Shown: piece after piece, positions 33,671 through 43,212 of the stretch
Layout of the letters: every line of letters begins with the position of its first letter
Position numbering within the stretch: position 1 is the stretch's first letter
NCBI RefSeq assembly: GCF_025149945.1
Contig: NZ_JALXVH010000007.1
Coordinates: 1 to 64,000, forward strand
From: Kocuria sp. p3-SID1428
Lineage (GTDB): Bacteria > Actinomycetota > Actinomycetes > Actinomycetales > Micrococcaceae
Length of the DNA stretch: 64,000 bases
Direction of reading: 5' to 3'
Notes under the pieces: model-generated
What the model saw: the letters and a program-made list of their open reading frames with translations, nothing else
What the model was told of the DNA's origin: nothing
Databases searched by the model: none
Program-made: the position numbers and the translations under genes

Positions 33671-36600
33671 GCCCTCCGAGCGCGCAGCACCTGCCCAGGT
33701 CCGAGGGCTCCCCGCAGACGAGGAGCCCTCGGACGGACGCCCCGCGCCGGGCTCGTCGCTCGAGGCGTTCTCGCCGGCTGCCCGCGACTGGTTCACGGGC
33801 GCCTTCTCCACGCCCACCGCCGCCCAGGAGGGCGCGTGGAAGGCCATCGCCGGAGGCGAGCACGCCCTCGTGGTCGCTCCCACCGGATCCGGCAAGACCC
33901 TGGCCGCCTTCCTCTGGGCGATCGACCGGCTGATCTCGCAGGCGGCCGTGCCGCAGCCCGCTGAGCCCCGCTCCGGCTCAGCCGCCCCAGGTGCGCCGGC
34001 TGCCTCAGCAGCCTCAGCAGCCTCAGCAGCCTCAGCCGAAGCGTCCTCCGAAGCTGCTGCTGCGAACGATCGTTCCGGATCCGACCTGCGCAGGAAGGCC
34101 TCGAGCGCCTCGTCCAAGCGCAGGGCCACCACGCGCGTCCTGTACATCTCCCCGCTCAAGGCGCTGGGCGTGGATGTGGAGCGCAATCTGCGCTCGCCCC
34201 TGATCGGGATCACCCAGACGGCGCGCCGGATGGGGCTCGAGCCGCCCGAGATCTCCACCGGCGTACGCTCCGGGGACACCCCGCAGGCGGTGCGGCGCGC
34301 CCTGCTGGCCTCGCCTCCGGACATCCTGATCACCACGCCCGAATCGCTGTACCTGATGCTCACGTCCAAGGCCCGCGAGTCCCTGCGCGGTGTGGAGACC
34401 GTGATCCTGGATGAGGTCCACGCCGTGGCAGGCACCAAGCGCGGAGCCCACCTGGCGGTCTCGCTGGAGCGCCTGGACGACCTGCTCGAGCGCCCGGCCC
34501 AGCGCATCGGGCTCTCGGCCACCGTCGACCCGGTCGAGACCGTGACCCGCTTCCTGGGCGGGAGTCAGCCGGTGGCGGTCGTGCGCCCGGAGTCGACCAA
34601 GCGCTGGGATCTGGAGATCAGCGTGCCCATCCCGGACATGACGGTGCTGGGCGGACCGGCGGCCTCGGGCTCCCTGATGGAATCGGACTACGACGCGGAC
34701 GAGCCCGCGAACGTCGCCTCGATCTGGCCGCATGTGGAGGAGCGGGTGGTCGATCTGGTCGAGGCGCACCGCTCCACGATCGTCTTCGCGAACTCCCGCG
34801 GCCTGGCGGAGAAGCTCACCGCCCGGCTCAACGAGATCCACGCCTTCCGGCTCGAGCACGCTCCGAAGGCGGACGATCCAGCCGAGAGCACGGCCGGCGA
34901 GGCGACCCAGCCCAGCGGGATCGACCGGCAGCACAACCGCTACGAAGGCGCAGCGCCCCTGCTGGCCCGAGCCCACCACGGCTCGGTCTCCAAGGATCAG
35001 CGCGCCCTGATCGAGGAGGACCTCAAGTCCGGCGTCCTGCGCTGCGTGGTGGCCACCAGCTCGCTCGAGCTCGGCATCGACATGGGGCTCGTGGACCTGG
35101 TGGTGCAGATCGAGTCCCCGCCGTCCGCGGCCTCGGGGCTGCAGCGCGTGGGCCGCGCCGGCCACCAGGTCGGCGAGATCTCGATCGGGCGGATGTTCCC
35201 CAAGCACCGCGGCGATCTGCTGGACGCGGCCGTGACCGTGGAGCAGATGCTGGCCGGGCGGGTCGAGCCGCTGCACATCCCGTCGAATCCGCTGGACATC
35301 CTGGCCCAGCAGACGATCGCGGTGTGCGCCACCGAGACCGTGCCCGTCGAGGACTGGTGGGACACCGTGCGCCGGGCCGCGCCGTTCCTGGGTCTGCCCC
35401 GCAGCGCGTTCGACTCGGTGCTGGACCTGGTCTCCGGGCGCTACCCGTCGGACGAGTTCGCGGAGCTGCGCCCGCGCGTGGTCTGGGACCGGGACGAGGG
35501 CACGCTCACCGGCCGCCCCGGGGCCCAGCGCCTGGCCGTGACCTCGGGCGGCACGATCCCCGACCGCGGACTGTTCCCCGTGCACCTGGCCGGGCAGGAC
35601 GATTCCTCGCCCAAGCGGGTGGGCGAGCTCGACGAGGAGATGGTCTACGAGTCCCGCACCGGCGATGTGATCGCTCTGGGCGCCTCGTCGTGGCGGATCG
35701 CGGAGATCACCCATGACCGAGTGCTCGTCACCCCGGCACCGGGGCAGGCGGGCAAGCTGCCGTTCTGGCACGGCGACGGCATCGGCCGGCCCGTCGAGCT
35801 CGGTCGCGCACAGGGCCGCTTCCTGCGCGAGGCCTCGGGAGCCGCGGAGCCGGCGCTGCGCGAGCGGCTGGCCGCCGACGGCCTGGACACCTGGGCGCAG
35901 GACAACCTCCACCGCTACCTCACGGAGATGCGCGAGGCCGTCGGGCACGTGCCCTCGGACCGCACCCTGGTCGTCGAGCGCTTCCACGACGAGCTCGGGG
36001 ACTGGCGCGTGGTCCTGCACTCGCCCTACGGACTGCCCGTGCACGCGCCCTGGGCGCTGGCCGTCGGGGCGCGGCTCGAGGAGCGCTGGGGTCTGGACGC
36101 TTCAGCGCAGGCCTCTGACGACGGCATCGTCCTGCGGCTGCCGGCCACCGATGACCAGCCGCCGGGCGCCGAACTGTTCCTCTTCGACCCGGAGGACCTC
36201 GAGCAGATCGTCACCGAGCGGGTGGGGTCCTCGGCGCTGTTCGCCTCCCGCTTCCGCGAATGCGCCGCCCGCGCGCTGCTGCTGCCGCGCCGGGATCCCG
36301 GACGACGCACGCCGCTGTGGCAGCAGCGCCAGCGCTCCGCCCAGCTGCTGGACGTAGCCCGCAAGCACCCCCAGTTCCCGATCGTCCTGGAGACGGTGCG
36401 CGAGTGCCTCCAGGATGTCTACGACCTCCCCGCCCTGCAGGAGCTGCACCGCCAGATCGACCGCCGCGGGCTGCGCATGGTCGAGGTCACCACCGAGACG
36501 CCCTCGCCCTTCGCCCGCACCCTGCTCTTCGGGTACCTGGGGCAGTTCATCTACGAGGGCGACTCCCCGCTGGCCGAGCGCAAGGCCGCCATCCTCTCCC

Positions 36601-38789
36601 TGGACACCGCCCTGCTCTCCGAGCTGCTGGGCCGGGCCCAGCTGCGCGAGCTGCTCGACGCCGAGGTCATCGCCCAGACCGAGGCCCAGCTCCAGCACCT
36701 GGCCCCCTCCCGGCACTTATTGGGCATGGAAGGGCTGGCCGATCTGCTGCGGCTGCTCGGGCCGCTGAGCCTCGAGGAGGCGGCGGCTCGGCTGCGCTCG
36801 GAATCGGCAGGCCGTGTCGGCGGCACCGGCCCGGCCGACGCCGCCAGTGCCGCGGCCCCGAGCAGCGCGACGATCGAGGATGACGCCTCCCCCGACGGTT
36901 CGGAGGATCCTTCCGAACAGCACGTCAGCCCCGAGCAGGCCTCTGCATGGGCGGAGGAGCTGGTGGGCCGGCGTCGTGCCTTCTGGCTGCTGCGCGAAGG
37001 GCAGCAGGTGCTCGCCGCGGTCGAGGATGCCGCCAGGCTGCGAGACGCCCTGGGCACGCCGATCCCGCACGGGGTGCCGGTCAGCTTCCTGGAGCCGGTC
37101 GAGAGCCCGGTCGAGGACCTCGTGGCGCGCTTCGCCCGCACGCACGGTCCGTTCACGGTGGCCGAGGCCTCCCGAGGCACCGGGCTGGGCCCGGCCGTCG
37201 TCGCCGGGGCCCTCGAGCGCCTGGGCGCTGCCCGCCGCGTCCTGGAGGGCGAGTTCCGCCCCGACCGGGACGAGGCCGCCGAGCCCGGGCCGCGCTCCGA
37301 GTGGTGCGACAGGGACGTGCTGCACCGGATCCGGCGCCGCTCGCTGGCTGCGCTGCGCCAGCAGGTCGAGCCGGTGGCCCCGGAGGTCTACGCCCGCTTC
37401 CTGCCGTCGTGGCAGTCGCTCGGGCCGGGGCATCGTCTGCGCGGGGCGGACGGTCTGCTCAGCGTCGTGGATCAGCTGGCGGGGGTGGCGGTGCCGGCCT
37501 CGGCGCTGGAGCCGCTCGTGCTGCGTCAGCGCCTCGAGGACTACCGGCCCGAGCTGCTCGACGAGCTGCTGGCCTCCGGGGAGATCGTGTGGTCCGGGGC
37601 CGGCTCGCTGGCCGGTGACGACGGCTGGATCAGCCTCCACCTGGCCGAGTCCCAGCAGCTCAGCCTGCCCCCGCGGGCGGATCTGCGCGCCCGCGCCGCC
37701 GGGATCGACGACGCCGTCCAGGCCGCTGTGCTGGCCGTCATGGCCGATGGCGGCGCGCGGTTCGGCCACCAGCTGCGCAGCGCTGTGGCCGAGCAGAACG
37801 ATCATTCGCAGATCCCAGGCCTGGACATGCCCGCCCTCACCCGCGCCCTGTGGGAGCTGGTGTGGGCCGGGCTGATCACCAATGACACCTTCGCCCCGGT
37901 GCGCGCCCTGGTCGCGGGCGGCTCCGCCGCGCACCGGCAGAAGCCGCGCACCCCGCGCGGGCGCACCGCCGGCCGACGCGGAGCCGCCCGGCTGCGGGCC
38001 CGGGACGCGGCGCTGGCGCGGCCGTCGTCCGAGCGCACCGCCGGGCCCGCGGAGGCGAGCGATCCCACGGGGCTGTCGGGGAGGTGGTCCCTGCTGGATC
38101 CCGAGCCGCTGGAGCCCACGCTGCGCGCGAGCGCCTCGGCGGAGCTGCTGCTGGACCGCTACGGCGTGGTGACCCGCGGGGCGGTGGAGGCCGAGGACAT
38201 CGCCGGCGGGTTCTCCGCCGTGTACAAGGTCCTGGCAGCGGTCGAGGAGGCCGGTCATGCGCGGCGCGGCTATTTCATCGAGGGGCTGGGGGCCGCGCAG
38301 TTCGCGCAGTCGGGCACCGTGGACCGGCTGCGCGGCTTCGCCGACGACGAGCAGGCGCGCACCGAGCCTCGCGAGCCGGTGGTGCTGGCGCTGGCCGCGA
38401 CCGACCCGGCGAATCCGTACGGCGCCGCTCTGCCCTGGCCGGAGACGATCGAGCAGGAGGGCCGCACCGAGTCCACCGCGGCGGCGCGGCACCGGCCGGG
38501 ACGCAAGGCGGGGTCGATCCTCGCCCTCGTGGACGGCGATCCGGTGCTCTACCTGGAGCGCGGCGGACGCACGGCCCTGGTCTTCGACGACGACCCCGAG
38601 CGGCTGCAGATGATCGGGCCTCCGATCGCCGACGTCGTGCGCGCCGGGGCAGCCGAGAAGCTCACGGTCGAGCGCGTCAACGGCGTGGCCGCACTCGGGC
38701 ACGGCGCACTCGAGACCGCCGTGCGCGAGTCCCTGGTCGCCGCCGGGTTCTCGACCACGCCCAAGGGCCTGCGGATCCGCCGTGCCTGA
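33663..38789 (+). CDS. lhr: Lhr-type ATP-dependent helicase
   Basis: A 1708-residue superfamily 2 DNA helicase. Motif I VAPTGSGKTLAAFLWAIDRL, an inserted Ala/Ser-rich low-complexity stretch, ISPLKALGVDVERNL (Ia), TTPESLYLML, DEVHAV (II), GLSATVD (III), VATSSLELGIDMG (V) and LQRVGRAGHQVG (VI) are followed by the long Lhr core and the large C-terminal domain. Lhr is a repair-associated helicase whose gene often sits beside nei2, as here. The start is GTG 33663, overlapping the lipoprotein stop by 8 bases. A 9-bp unit GCCTCAGCA is repeated about four times at 34002-34037 inside the insertion. Confidence 0.93.
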   Translation: MPEPSERAAPAQVRGLPADEEPSDGRPAPGSSLEAFSPAARDWFTGAFSTPTAAQEGAWKAIAGGEHALVVAPTGSGKTLAAFLWAIDRLISQAAVPQPAEPRSGSAAPGAPAASAASAASAASAEASSEAAAANDRSGSDLRRKASSASSKRRATTRVLYISPLKALGVDVERNLRSPLIGITQTARRMGLEPPEISTGVRSGDTPQAVRRALLASPPDILITTPESLYLMLTSKARESLRGVETVILDEVHAVAGTKRGAHLAVSLERLDDLLERPAQRIGLSATVDPVETVTRFLGGSQPVAVVRPESTKRWDLEISVPIPDMTVLGGPAASGSLMESDYDADEPANVASIWPHVEERVVDLVEAHRSTIVFANSRGLAEKLTARLNEIHAFRLEHAPKADDPAESTAGEATQPSGIDRQHNRYEGAAPLLARAHHGSVSKDQRALIEEDLKSGVLRCVVATSSLELGIDMGLVDLVVQIESPPSAASGLQRVGRAGHQVGEISIGRMFPKHRGDLLDAAVTVEQMLAGRVEPLHIPSNPLDILAQQTIAVCATETVPVEDWWDTVRRAAPFLGLPRSAFDSVLDLVSGRYPSDEFAELRPRVVWDRDEGTLTGRPGAQRLAVTSGGTIPDRGLFPVHLAGQDDSSPKRVGELDEEMVYESRTGDVIALGASSWRIAEITHDRVLVTPAPGQAGKLPFWHGDGIGRPVELGRAQGRFLREASGAAEPALRERLAADGLDTWAQDNLHRYLTEMREAVGHVPSDRTLVVERFHDELGDWRVVLHSPYGLPVHAPWALAVGARLEERWGLDASAQASDDGIVLRLPATDDQPPGAELFLFDPEDLEQIVTERVGSSALFASRFRECAARALLLPRRDPGRRTPLWQQRQRSAQLLDVARKHPQFPIVLETVRECLQDVYDLPALQELHRQIDRRGLRMVEVTTETPSPFARTLLFGYLGQFIYEGDSPLAERKAAILSLDTALLSELLGRAQLRELLDAEVIAQTEAQLQHLAPSRHLLGMEGLADLLRLLGPLSLEEAAARLRSESAGRVGGTGPADAASAAAPSSATIEDDASPDGSEDPSEQHVSPEQASAWAEELVGRRRAFWLLREGQQVLAAVEDAARLRDALGTPIPHGVPVSFLEPVESPVEDLVARFARTHGPFTVAEASRGTGLGPAVVAGALERLGAARRVLEGEFRPDRDEAAEPGPRSEWCDRDVLHRIRRRSLAALRQQVEPVAPEVYARFLPSWQSLGPGHRLRGADGLLSVVDQLAGVAVPASALEPLVLRQRLEDYRPELLDELLASGEIVWSGAGSLAGDDGWISLHLAESQQLSLPPRADLRARAAGIDDAVQAAVLAVMADGGARFGHQLRSAVAEQNDHSQIPGLDMPALTRALWELVWAGLITNDTFAPVRALVAGGSAAHRQKPRTPRGRTAGRRGAARLRARDAALARPSSERTAGPAEASDPTGLSGRWSLLDPEPLEPTLRASASAELLLDRYGVVTRGAVEAEDIAGGFSAVYKVLAAVEEAGHARRGYFIEGLGAAQFAQSGTVDRLRGFADDEQARTEPREPVVLALAATDPANPYGAALPWPETIEQEGRTESTAAARHRPGRKAGSILALVDGDPVLYLERGGRTALVFDDDPERLQMIGPPIADVVRAGAAEKLTVERVNGVAALGHGALETAVRESLVAAGFSTTPKGLRIRRA

Positions 38790-39693
38790 GGGGGATTCCG
38801 TCTGGCGCGCGGCCGCCGCTCTGCACTCCGGGCTGGCGGGGCGGCAGCTGCTGCGCAGCGACTTCCGCGTCCCGGCGCTGGCCACCGTCGATCTGTCCGG
38901 GCGCACCGTCCAGGAGGCGGTCTCGCGCGGCAAGCACCTGCTGATCCGCATCGGGCCCGATCCGAGCACCGGTGCTCGCGCGGTCACGCTGCACTCGCAT
39001 CTGATGATGGAGGGCCGATGGGAGATCGAGGACCTCGATCCTCTCGCGACGGGATCGGACTCTCCCGGCCGCCGTCGGACGGGCGCCTCGGGCGCGCGAT
39101 CGCAGCGCCGCGCCCGGCCGAAGCACACGATCCGTGCCGTGCTCGAGACCGCAGGGACCAGGGCCACCGCCTCCTCCGTCCAGCAGCTCGTGATCGTGGC
39201 CCGGGAGCAGGAGGACCGGCTCGTGGGGCACCTGGGCCCGGACTTGCTGGCCCCGGACTGGTCCGAGCAGCACCTGCAGGAGGCGATGCGCCGTCTGCTG
39301 GAGCGCCCCGATCGCCCGATCGCCGCAGCGCTCATGGATCAGTCGAGACTGGCGGGGATCGGCAGCATCTACCGCTGCGAGCTGCTGTTCCGGCACTGCC
39401 TGGCACCGCAGACGCCCGTGGCCGATGTCCCGGATCTGCAGGCGGTGGTCGAGGATGCGCACGAGCTGCTGCTGCGCAACCGCGACAGCGGCCCGCGAGT
39501 CACCACGGGCGATCCGCGGCCCGGCAGGCAGCTGTGGGTCTACGGCCGTGAGCGCAGGCCGTGCCGGCGCTGCGGGACGCCGATCCTCAAGCGGACCTGG
39601 GACGATGCCGCCGGTCAGCGCGATCCCCGCACCGGCCTGCAGGCGCCGGCCCGCGAGCGCCCCTTCTACCACTGCCCGCGCTGCCAGCGCTGA
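38782..39693 (+). CDS. nei2: Fpg/Nei-family DNA glycosylase (Nei2 type)
   Basis: A 303-residue oxidised-base glycosylase/AP lyase. The catalytic N-terminus PEGDSVW (Pro2, Glu3) follows the GTG start, which overlaps the lhr stop by 8 bases (GTGCCTGA). LRSDFRVP, SRGKHLLI with the conserved Lys, HSHLMMEGRW, SRLAGIGSIYRCELLF (helix-two-turn-helix) and a C-terminal zinc finger (CRRCGTPI...CPRCQR) are present. Overlap with lhr implies coordinated synthesis, matching the lhr-nei2 pairing of mycobacteria and suggesting a joint repair pathway. Confidence 0.93.
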   Translation: MPEGDSVWRAAAALHSGLAGRQLLRSDFRVPALATVDLSGRTVQEAVSRGKHLLIRIGPDPSTGARAVTLHSHLMMEGRWEIEDLDPLATGSDSPGRRRTGASGARSQRRARPKHTIRAVLETAGTRATASSVQQLVIVAREQEDRLVGHLGPDLLAPDWSEQHLQEAMRRLLERPDRPIAAALMDQSRLAGIGSIYRCELLFRHCLAPQTPVADVPDLQAVVEDAHELLLRNRDSGPRVTTGDPRPGRQLWVYGRERRPCRRCGTPILKRTWDDAAGQRDPRTGLQAPARERPFYHCPRCQR

Positions 39694-39730
39694 GACCCGG
39701 ACAGCCGAGATCCAGCCCTGGCTGGGCGCC

Positions 39731-40276
39731 TCAGCAGCCGAGTGCGGTGAGCAGCTCGGGCTGGGAGAGCTCCTCGTTGAGCCAGGGGCTCAGCAGCTGC
39801 GGCACGGCACGACTGGCCCGCAGCAGCTCGACGGGATCGACCCAGAGGAGCTCCGCGACCTCCTCGGGATTCGGCGCCGGCGAGGACTCGGCGCGGGCGG
39901 TCCACACCGGGCAGAACTCGTTCTCGACCACGCCCGAGGCGTCGCGGGCCCAGTAGGCGAACTCCGGCACGACTTCCTGCAGCTCGGACACCTCCAGGCC
40001 CAGCTCCTGCTCGGCCCGGCGCCGCAGCGCCTCCTTCGTGGGCTCGCCCGGCCCGGGGTGGCCGCAGAAGCTGTTCGTCCACACGCCCGGCCAGGTCCGC
40101 TTGCTCAGGGCACGACGGGTGAGCAGCACCCGTCCGTCATCGTCCAGGACCCAGCAGGAGAAGGCAAGGTGCAGCGGGGTGTCCGCGGTGTGGACCTCGG
40201 ATTTCAGCGCCGTGCCGATCGGCAGGCGCGCGGTGTCCAGCAGCACGACCTGCTCGGGGTGCCTGGGGGTGGTCAT
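39731..40276 (-). CDS. idi: Isopentenyl-diphosphate delta-isomerase, type I
   Basis: A 181-residue NUDIX-fold enzyme interconverting IPP and DMAPP in isoprenoid synthesis. Seen are HLAFSCWVLDDDGRVLLTRRA, the catalytic-Cys motif TNSFCGHPGPGE, the NUDIX-like ALRRRAEQELGL helix and the second catalytic Glu in VENEFCPVW. Length is standard. It is divergent from the pseudouridine synthase gene, with 53 bases between starts. GTGAGG lies about 10 bases before the ATG. Confidence 0.94.
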   Translation of the reverse strand: MTTPRHPEQVVLLDTARLPIGTALKSEVHTADTPLHLAFSCWVLDDDGRVLLTRRALSKRTWPGVWTNSFCGHPGPGEPTKEALRRRAEQELGLEVSELQEVVPEFAYWARDASGVVENEFCPVWTARAESSPAPNPEEVAELLWVDPVELLRASRAVPQLLSPWLNEELSQPELLTALGC

Positions 40277-40329
40277 GGTGATCGCACATCCTCACGTCGT
40301 CGTTGCCCCGAGTCTGCCAGGATGCCCCC

Positions 40330-41259
40330 ATGTCCCGCCGCCGCGCACGTCCCAGACCGCTCTCGCCGCGCGATGGCGTCGATCCGGTCTCGGTCCGGCT
40401 CCCGGATGACCGCACCTGCACGGCGGGCGAGTACCTCCTGGCGCGCTTCCCCGCCTCGCGCGCGCAGCTCGAGCGGCTGCTCACGGACGACGAGATCGTC
40501 GACGACCGCGGCGCCCCGCTGCCCGCCGAGACCCCGTGCGCCGGTCAGCGGGTCTGGTACCACCGCGAGCTTCCGGTGGAGCCCGAGCTGCCCCACGACA
40601 TGCCGATCCTCTACGAGGACGAATGGCTGCTGGCGGTCGACAAGCCGCACGGGCTGCCGTCCACGCCGCGGGGAGGGTTCATCGCGCAGACGGCGCTGAG
40701 CGTGCTGCGTCGGACCCGCGGCGAGGACGAGCTGGTCCCGGCCCATCGCCTGGACCGGGACACCGCCGGCGTGCTGCTGCTGATCCGCGATCCCCAGATC
40801 CGCGGGGCGGTGCAGCGCCAGTTCCAGGATCGGCACACCGAGAAGGCCTACGAGGCCGTCGCCCGCCTGGGCGCTGCGCGACTCGAGGACCTGCCGGATG
40901 GTCGCAGCAGCCGGCTGCTCAAGCAGCGAGGGGTGCTGCAGGCCGTCGAGGTCCCGGGCGAGCCCAATGCCGAGACGCGCCTGGAGCCCCTGAGCGCCTT
41001 CCACGACGACGACGGCCGCTGGGCACACCTGCGCCTGCATCCCCTGACCGGGCAGACCCACCAGCTGCGCGTCCACCTGGCAGCGCTCGGAACGCCCATC
41101 CGCTGGGATCCGCTCTACCCGCAGGTGCTTCCCCGAGACCCGGGCGACGTCTCGCATCCGCTGCAGCTGCTGGCGCGCACCCTGCGCCTCACCCACCCGG
41201 TGAACGGGCAGGCCCTGGAGCTGAGCAGCCGTCGTCGCCTGGAAACCCTCCCCCGCTGA
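40330..41259 (+). CDS. RluA-type pseudouridine synthase
   Basis: A 309-residue RNA-modifying enzyme. The catalytic Asp motif is AHRLDRDTAGVLLL; LYEDEWLLAVDKPHGLPSTP precedes it, and the RluA end PLTGQTHQLRVHLAALGTPI follows. The N-terminal part (RLPDDRTCTAGEYLLARFP...LLTDDEIVDDRG) is a degenerate S4-like RNA-binding segment. Target uridine cannot be inferred. Start ATG 40330 lies 6 bases after CAGGAT, either a weak leaderless -10 or chance. Confidence 0.9.
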   Translation: MSRRRARPRPLSPRDGVDPVSVRLPDDRTCTAGEYLLARFPASRAQLERLLTDDEIVDDRGAPLPAETPCAGQRVWYHRELPVEPELPHDMPILYEDEWLLAVDKPHGLPSTPRGGFIAQTALSVLRRTRGEDELVPAHRLDRDTAGVLLLIRDPQIRGAVQRQFQDRHTEKAYEAVARLGAARLEDLPDGRSSRLLKQRGVLQAVEVPGEPNAETRLEPLSAFHDDDGRWAHLRLHPLTGQTHQLRVHLAALGTPIRWDPLYPQVLPRDPGDVSHPLQLLARTLRLTHPVNGQALELSSRRRLETLPR

Positions 41260-41377
41260 TGCCGCCTCGGGGATCGCGGGGCGGCGTCGGGGCGGATCGC
41301 TAGGCTGAGTCCCAGCCGTCCGCGGCAGCCCGCAGCACTTTCGACGGCAGCGCACGACCCCCACGCACAGGAGAGCC

Positions 41378-42604
41378 ATGAGCCACGACCCCGCCGCCTC
41401 GATCCTCGCCGATGCCGTCGACGACCGCGCGGTGCGCGCAGCTCTGGCCGCCCGCTCGGTGCAGGAGCTGTTCGGGCAGCGGGCCCTCGGCATCCCCGGG
41501 ACCTGGCTGGCTGCGATCACCTTCCCGGCGCCGTCGCGCACCGAGCTGACCTGGCACTACTGGTGGCAGGCGCACCTGCTCGACGCCCTCGTGGATGCAG
41601 CCCTGCGGGAGGCCTCCTCGGGAGGGGACCCGGAGCCGCTGCGCAAGCGCGCGCATCAGCTGCTGCGCGGCATCGCCGTGCGCTCGGGCGGGTCGGTCGT
41701 GATCAACAGCTTCTTCGACGACATGTCCTGGCTCATGCTGGCGCTGGGCCGCCTGCGCCAGCTCGATCAGGTCTGCGGCGCCTCCTCCGGCGACGTCCTG
41801 CGGGCCGGGAGCCTCCTGCTGTCCCAGATCCGCTCGGCGCACACCGACGACCTCGGCGGCGGCATGTTCTGGAGCCGCGAGCGCACCTACAAGAATGCCG
41901 CGACCACGGGCCCGGCGGCCCTGATCGCTGCGCGCACCGCCTCCGACGACTCCGCCGAACGGCTGCTGAGCTGGCTGCGCGAGAACCTCTGGGACGCCCA
42001 GCGCGGCGTGTTCTGGGACGGGATCAAGCTGCTGGCCGCCGGCTCCGGCCAGGAGACCACGCAGCGCGACGACGCCGTCTACTCCTACAACTCCGGGCCC
42101 GTGCTGGCGGCCGCGCTCGAGCACGCCGCCTCCCTGCCGCGCGATCAGGCTCAGCCGTTGCTCGAATGGGCGGGGCAGATGATCGCCGGTGCGGACTCGC
42201 ACTTCGGGCGCGACGCCACGAGCGCTGCCGGTCGGCGGCGTCGGAGCCTGTCCACGCACGGCAGCGGCGACGGCGGGCTGTTCACCGGCATCCTGGTGCG
42301 GAACCTGGCGCAGGCGGCCGAGGACTCCCAGCTGCCCGAGGCCTCTCGCCTGACCGCACGGCGCCTGGTGCTCGACACCGCCGACGCCCTCTGGGAGGGG
42401 CGCCGCGAGTTCGATCCCGGCATGGACCCCCACGACCCCAACGCCCGTCCGGAGCCTCGGCGCGTGCGCGCGATCTTCTCCTCCGATCCCCTGCAGGATG
42501 CGGATCGGACCCAGCGCGTGGGCTCCCCGGTGCAGCTGTCCACGCAGATCCAGTCCTGGATGATCCTGGAGGCCGCGGCCCGACTGGAGCGCAGCCTCCG
42601 CTGA
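41378..42604 (+). CDS. Glycoside hydrolase family 76 protein
   Basis: A 408-residue (alpha/alpha)6-barrel protein of the GH76 type (alpha-1,6-mannan active). Recognisable are TWHYWWQAHLLDALVDA, the catalytic pair in INSFFDDMSWLMLALGRL, GGGMFWSRERTYKNAATTGPAALIAAR and YSYNSGPVLAAALEHA. Unlike most Gram-positive GH76 enzymes there is no signal peptide, so it may work inside the cell on recycled mannan or act on lipoglycan precursors, fitting the manA/phosphomannomutase genes here. AGGAG lies 5 bases before ATG 41378. TAGGCT at 41301-41306 may be its -10. Confidence 0.85.
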   Translation: MSHDPAASILADAVDDRAVRAALAARSVQELFGQRALGIPGTWLAAITFPAPSRTELTWHYWWQAHLLDALVDAALREASSGGDPEPLRKRAHQLLRGIAVRSGGSVVINSFFDDMSWLMLALGRLRQLDQVCGASSGDVLRAGSLLLSQIRSAHTDDLGGGMFWSRERTYKNAATTGPAALIAARTASDDSAERLLSWLRENLWDAQRGVFWDGIKLLAAGSGQETTQRDDAVYSYNSGPVLAAALEHAASLPRDQAQPLLEWAGQMIAGADSHFGRDATSAAGRRRRSLSTHGSGDGGLFTGILVRNLAQAAEDSQLPEASRLTARRLVLDTADALWEGRREFDPGMDPHDPNARPEPRRVRAIFSSDPLQDADRTQRVGSPVQLSTQIQSWMILEAAARLERSLR

Positions 42605-42662
42605 TCGCGGAAATCCCGCACCGACCCACCACGAGACCCGACGGCTGAGGTAGACAGATCCC

Positions 42663-43205
42663 ATGAGCTCCGTACGCACACCGGACCCGAATCCCGGCTG
42701 GCTGTCCGAGGAAGACCTCCGCGAGGCCCGTGCCCGCCTGCCGATCGTCTACGTCCAGGCGATCCCCGTGCAGCTGGATCCCGTGGGCTGCGTCTCGGAG
42801 GTGGGCCTGCTGCTGCAGCCCAATGACGTCGGCGAGCTGGAGCGCGCCGTGGTCTCGGGGCGCGTCCTTTACCGCGAGACGATCCGCGGGGCGCTGCTGC
42901 GGCACCTGGAGAAGGATCTCGGGCCGCTGGCCATGCCCATGGTCCCGCCCTCGACCGTCCCCTTCGCGGTCACCGAGTACTTCCCGCATCCGTCGGAGAC
43001 GGGCTTCACGGACAACCGCCAGCACGCGGTCGCGCTGAACTACGTGGTGCCCGTGCGCGGCGAGTGCCAGCCGCGCGAGGACGCGCTGCAGCTGTCCTGG
43101 GTCACCCCCGAGGAGGCGCTCAGCGCCGACATCCAGGCGGAGTTCGCCGGCGGCCGGGGCCGGCTGATCGAGCAGGCCCTGGCGCACGTCGGCTGGGGCC
43201 GCTGA
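42663..43205 (+). CDS. NUDIX-like protein (DUF4916 type)
   Basis: A 180-residue protein resembling the DUF4916 NUDIX-like group of actinobacteria: PGWLSEEDLREARARLPIVYVQAIPV at the start, VGLLLQPNDVGELERAVVSGRVLYRETIRGALLRHLEKDLG in place of the NUDIX box, and TVPFAVTEYFPHPSETGFTDNRQHAVALNYVVPV. The classical GX5EX7REUXEEXGU box is not intact, so hydrolase activity is uncertain. TAGACA lies 6 bases before ATG 42663, as at leaderless genes. Confidence 0.8.
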   Translation: MSSVRTPDPNPGWLSEEDLREARARLPIVYVQAIPVQLDPVGCVSEVGLLLQPNDVGELERAVVSGRVLYRETIRGALLRHLEKDLGPLAMPMVPPSTVPFAVTEYFPHPSETGFTDNRQHAVALNYVVPVRGECQPREDALQLSWVTPEEALSADIQAEFAGGRGRLIEQALAHVGWGR

Positions 43206-43212
43206 GCGGCCT

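Noticed and set aside
34002..34037. GCCTCAGCA microsatellite as a phase-variation switch
   Set aside because: The unit is 9 bases, so changes in copy number keep the lhr frame and merely alter an Ala/Ser linker.
36717..39335. 872-codon minus-strand frame opposite lhr/nei2
   Set aside because: No domain signature, and the plus strand is clearly lhr and nei2.
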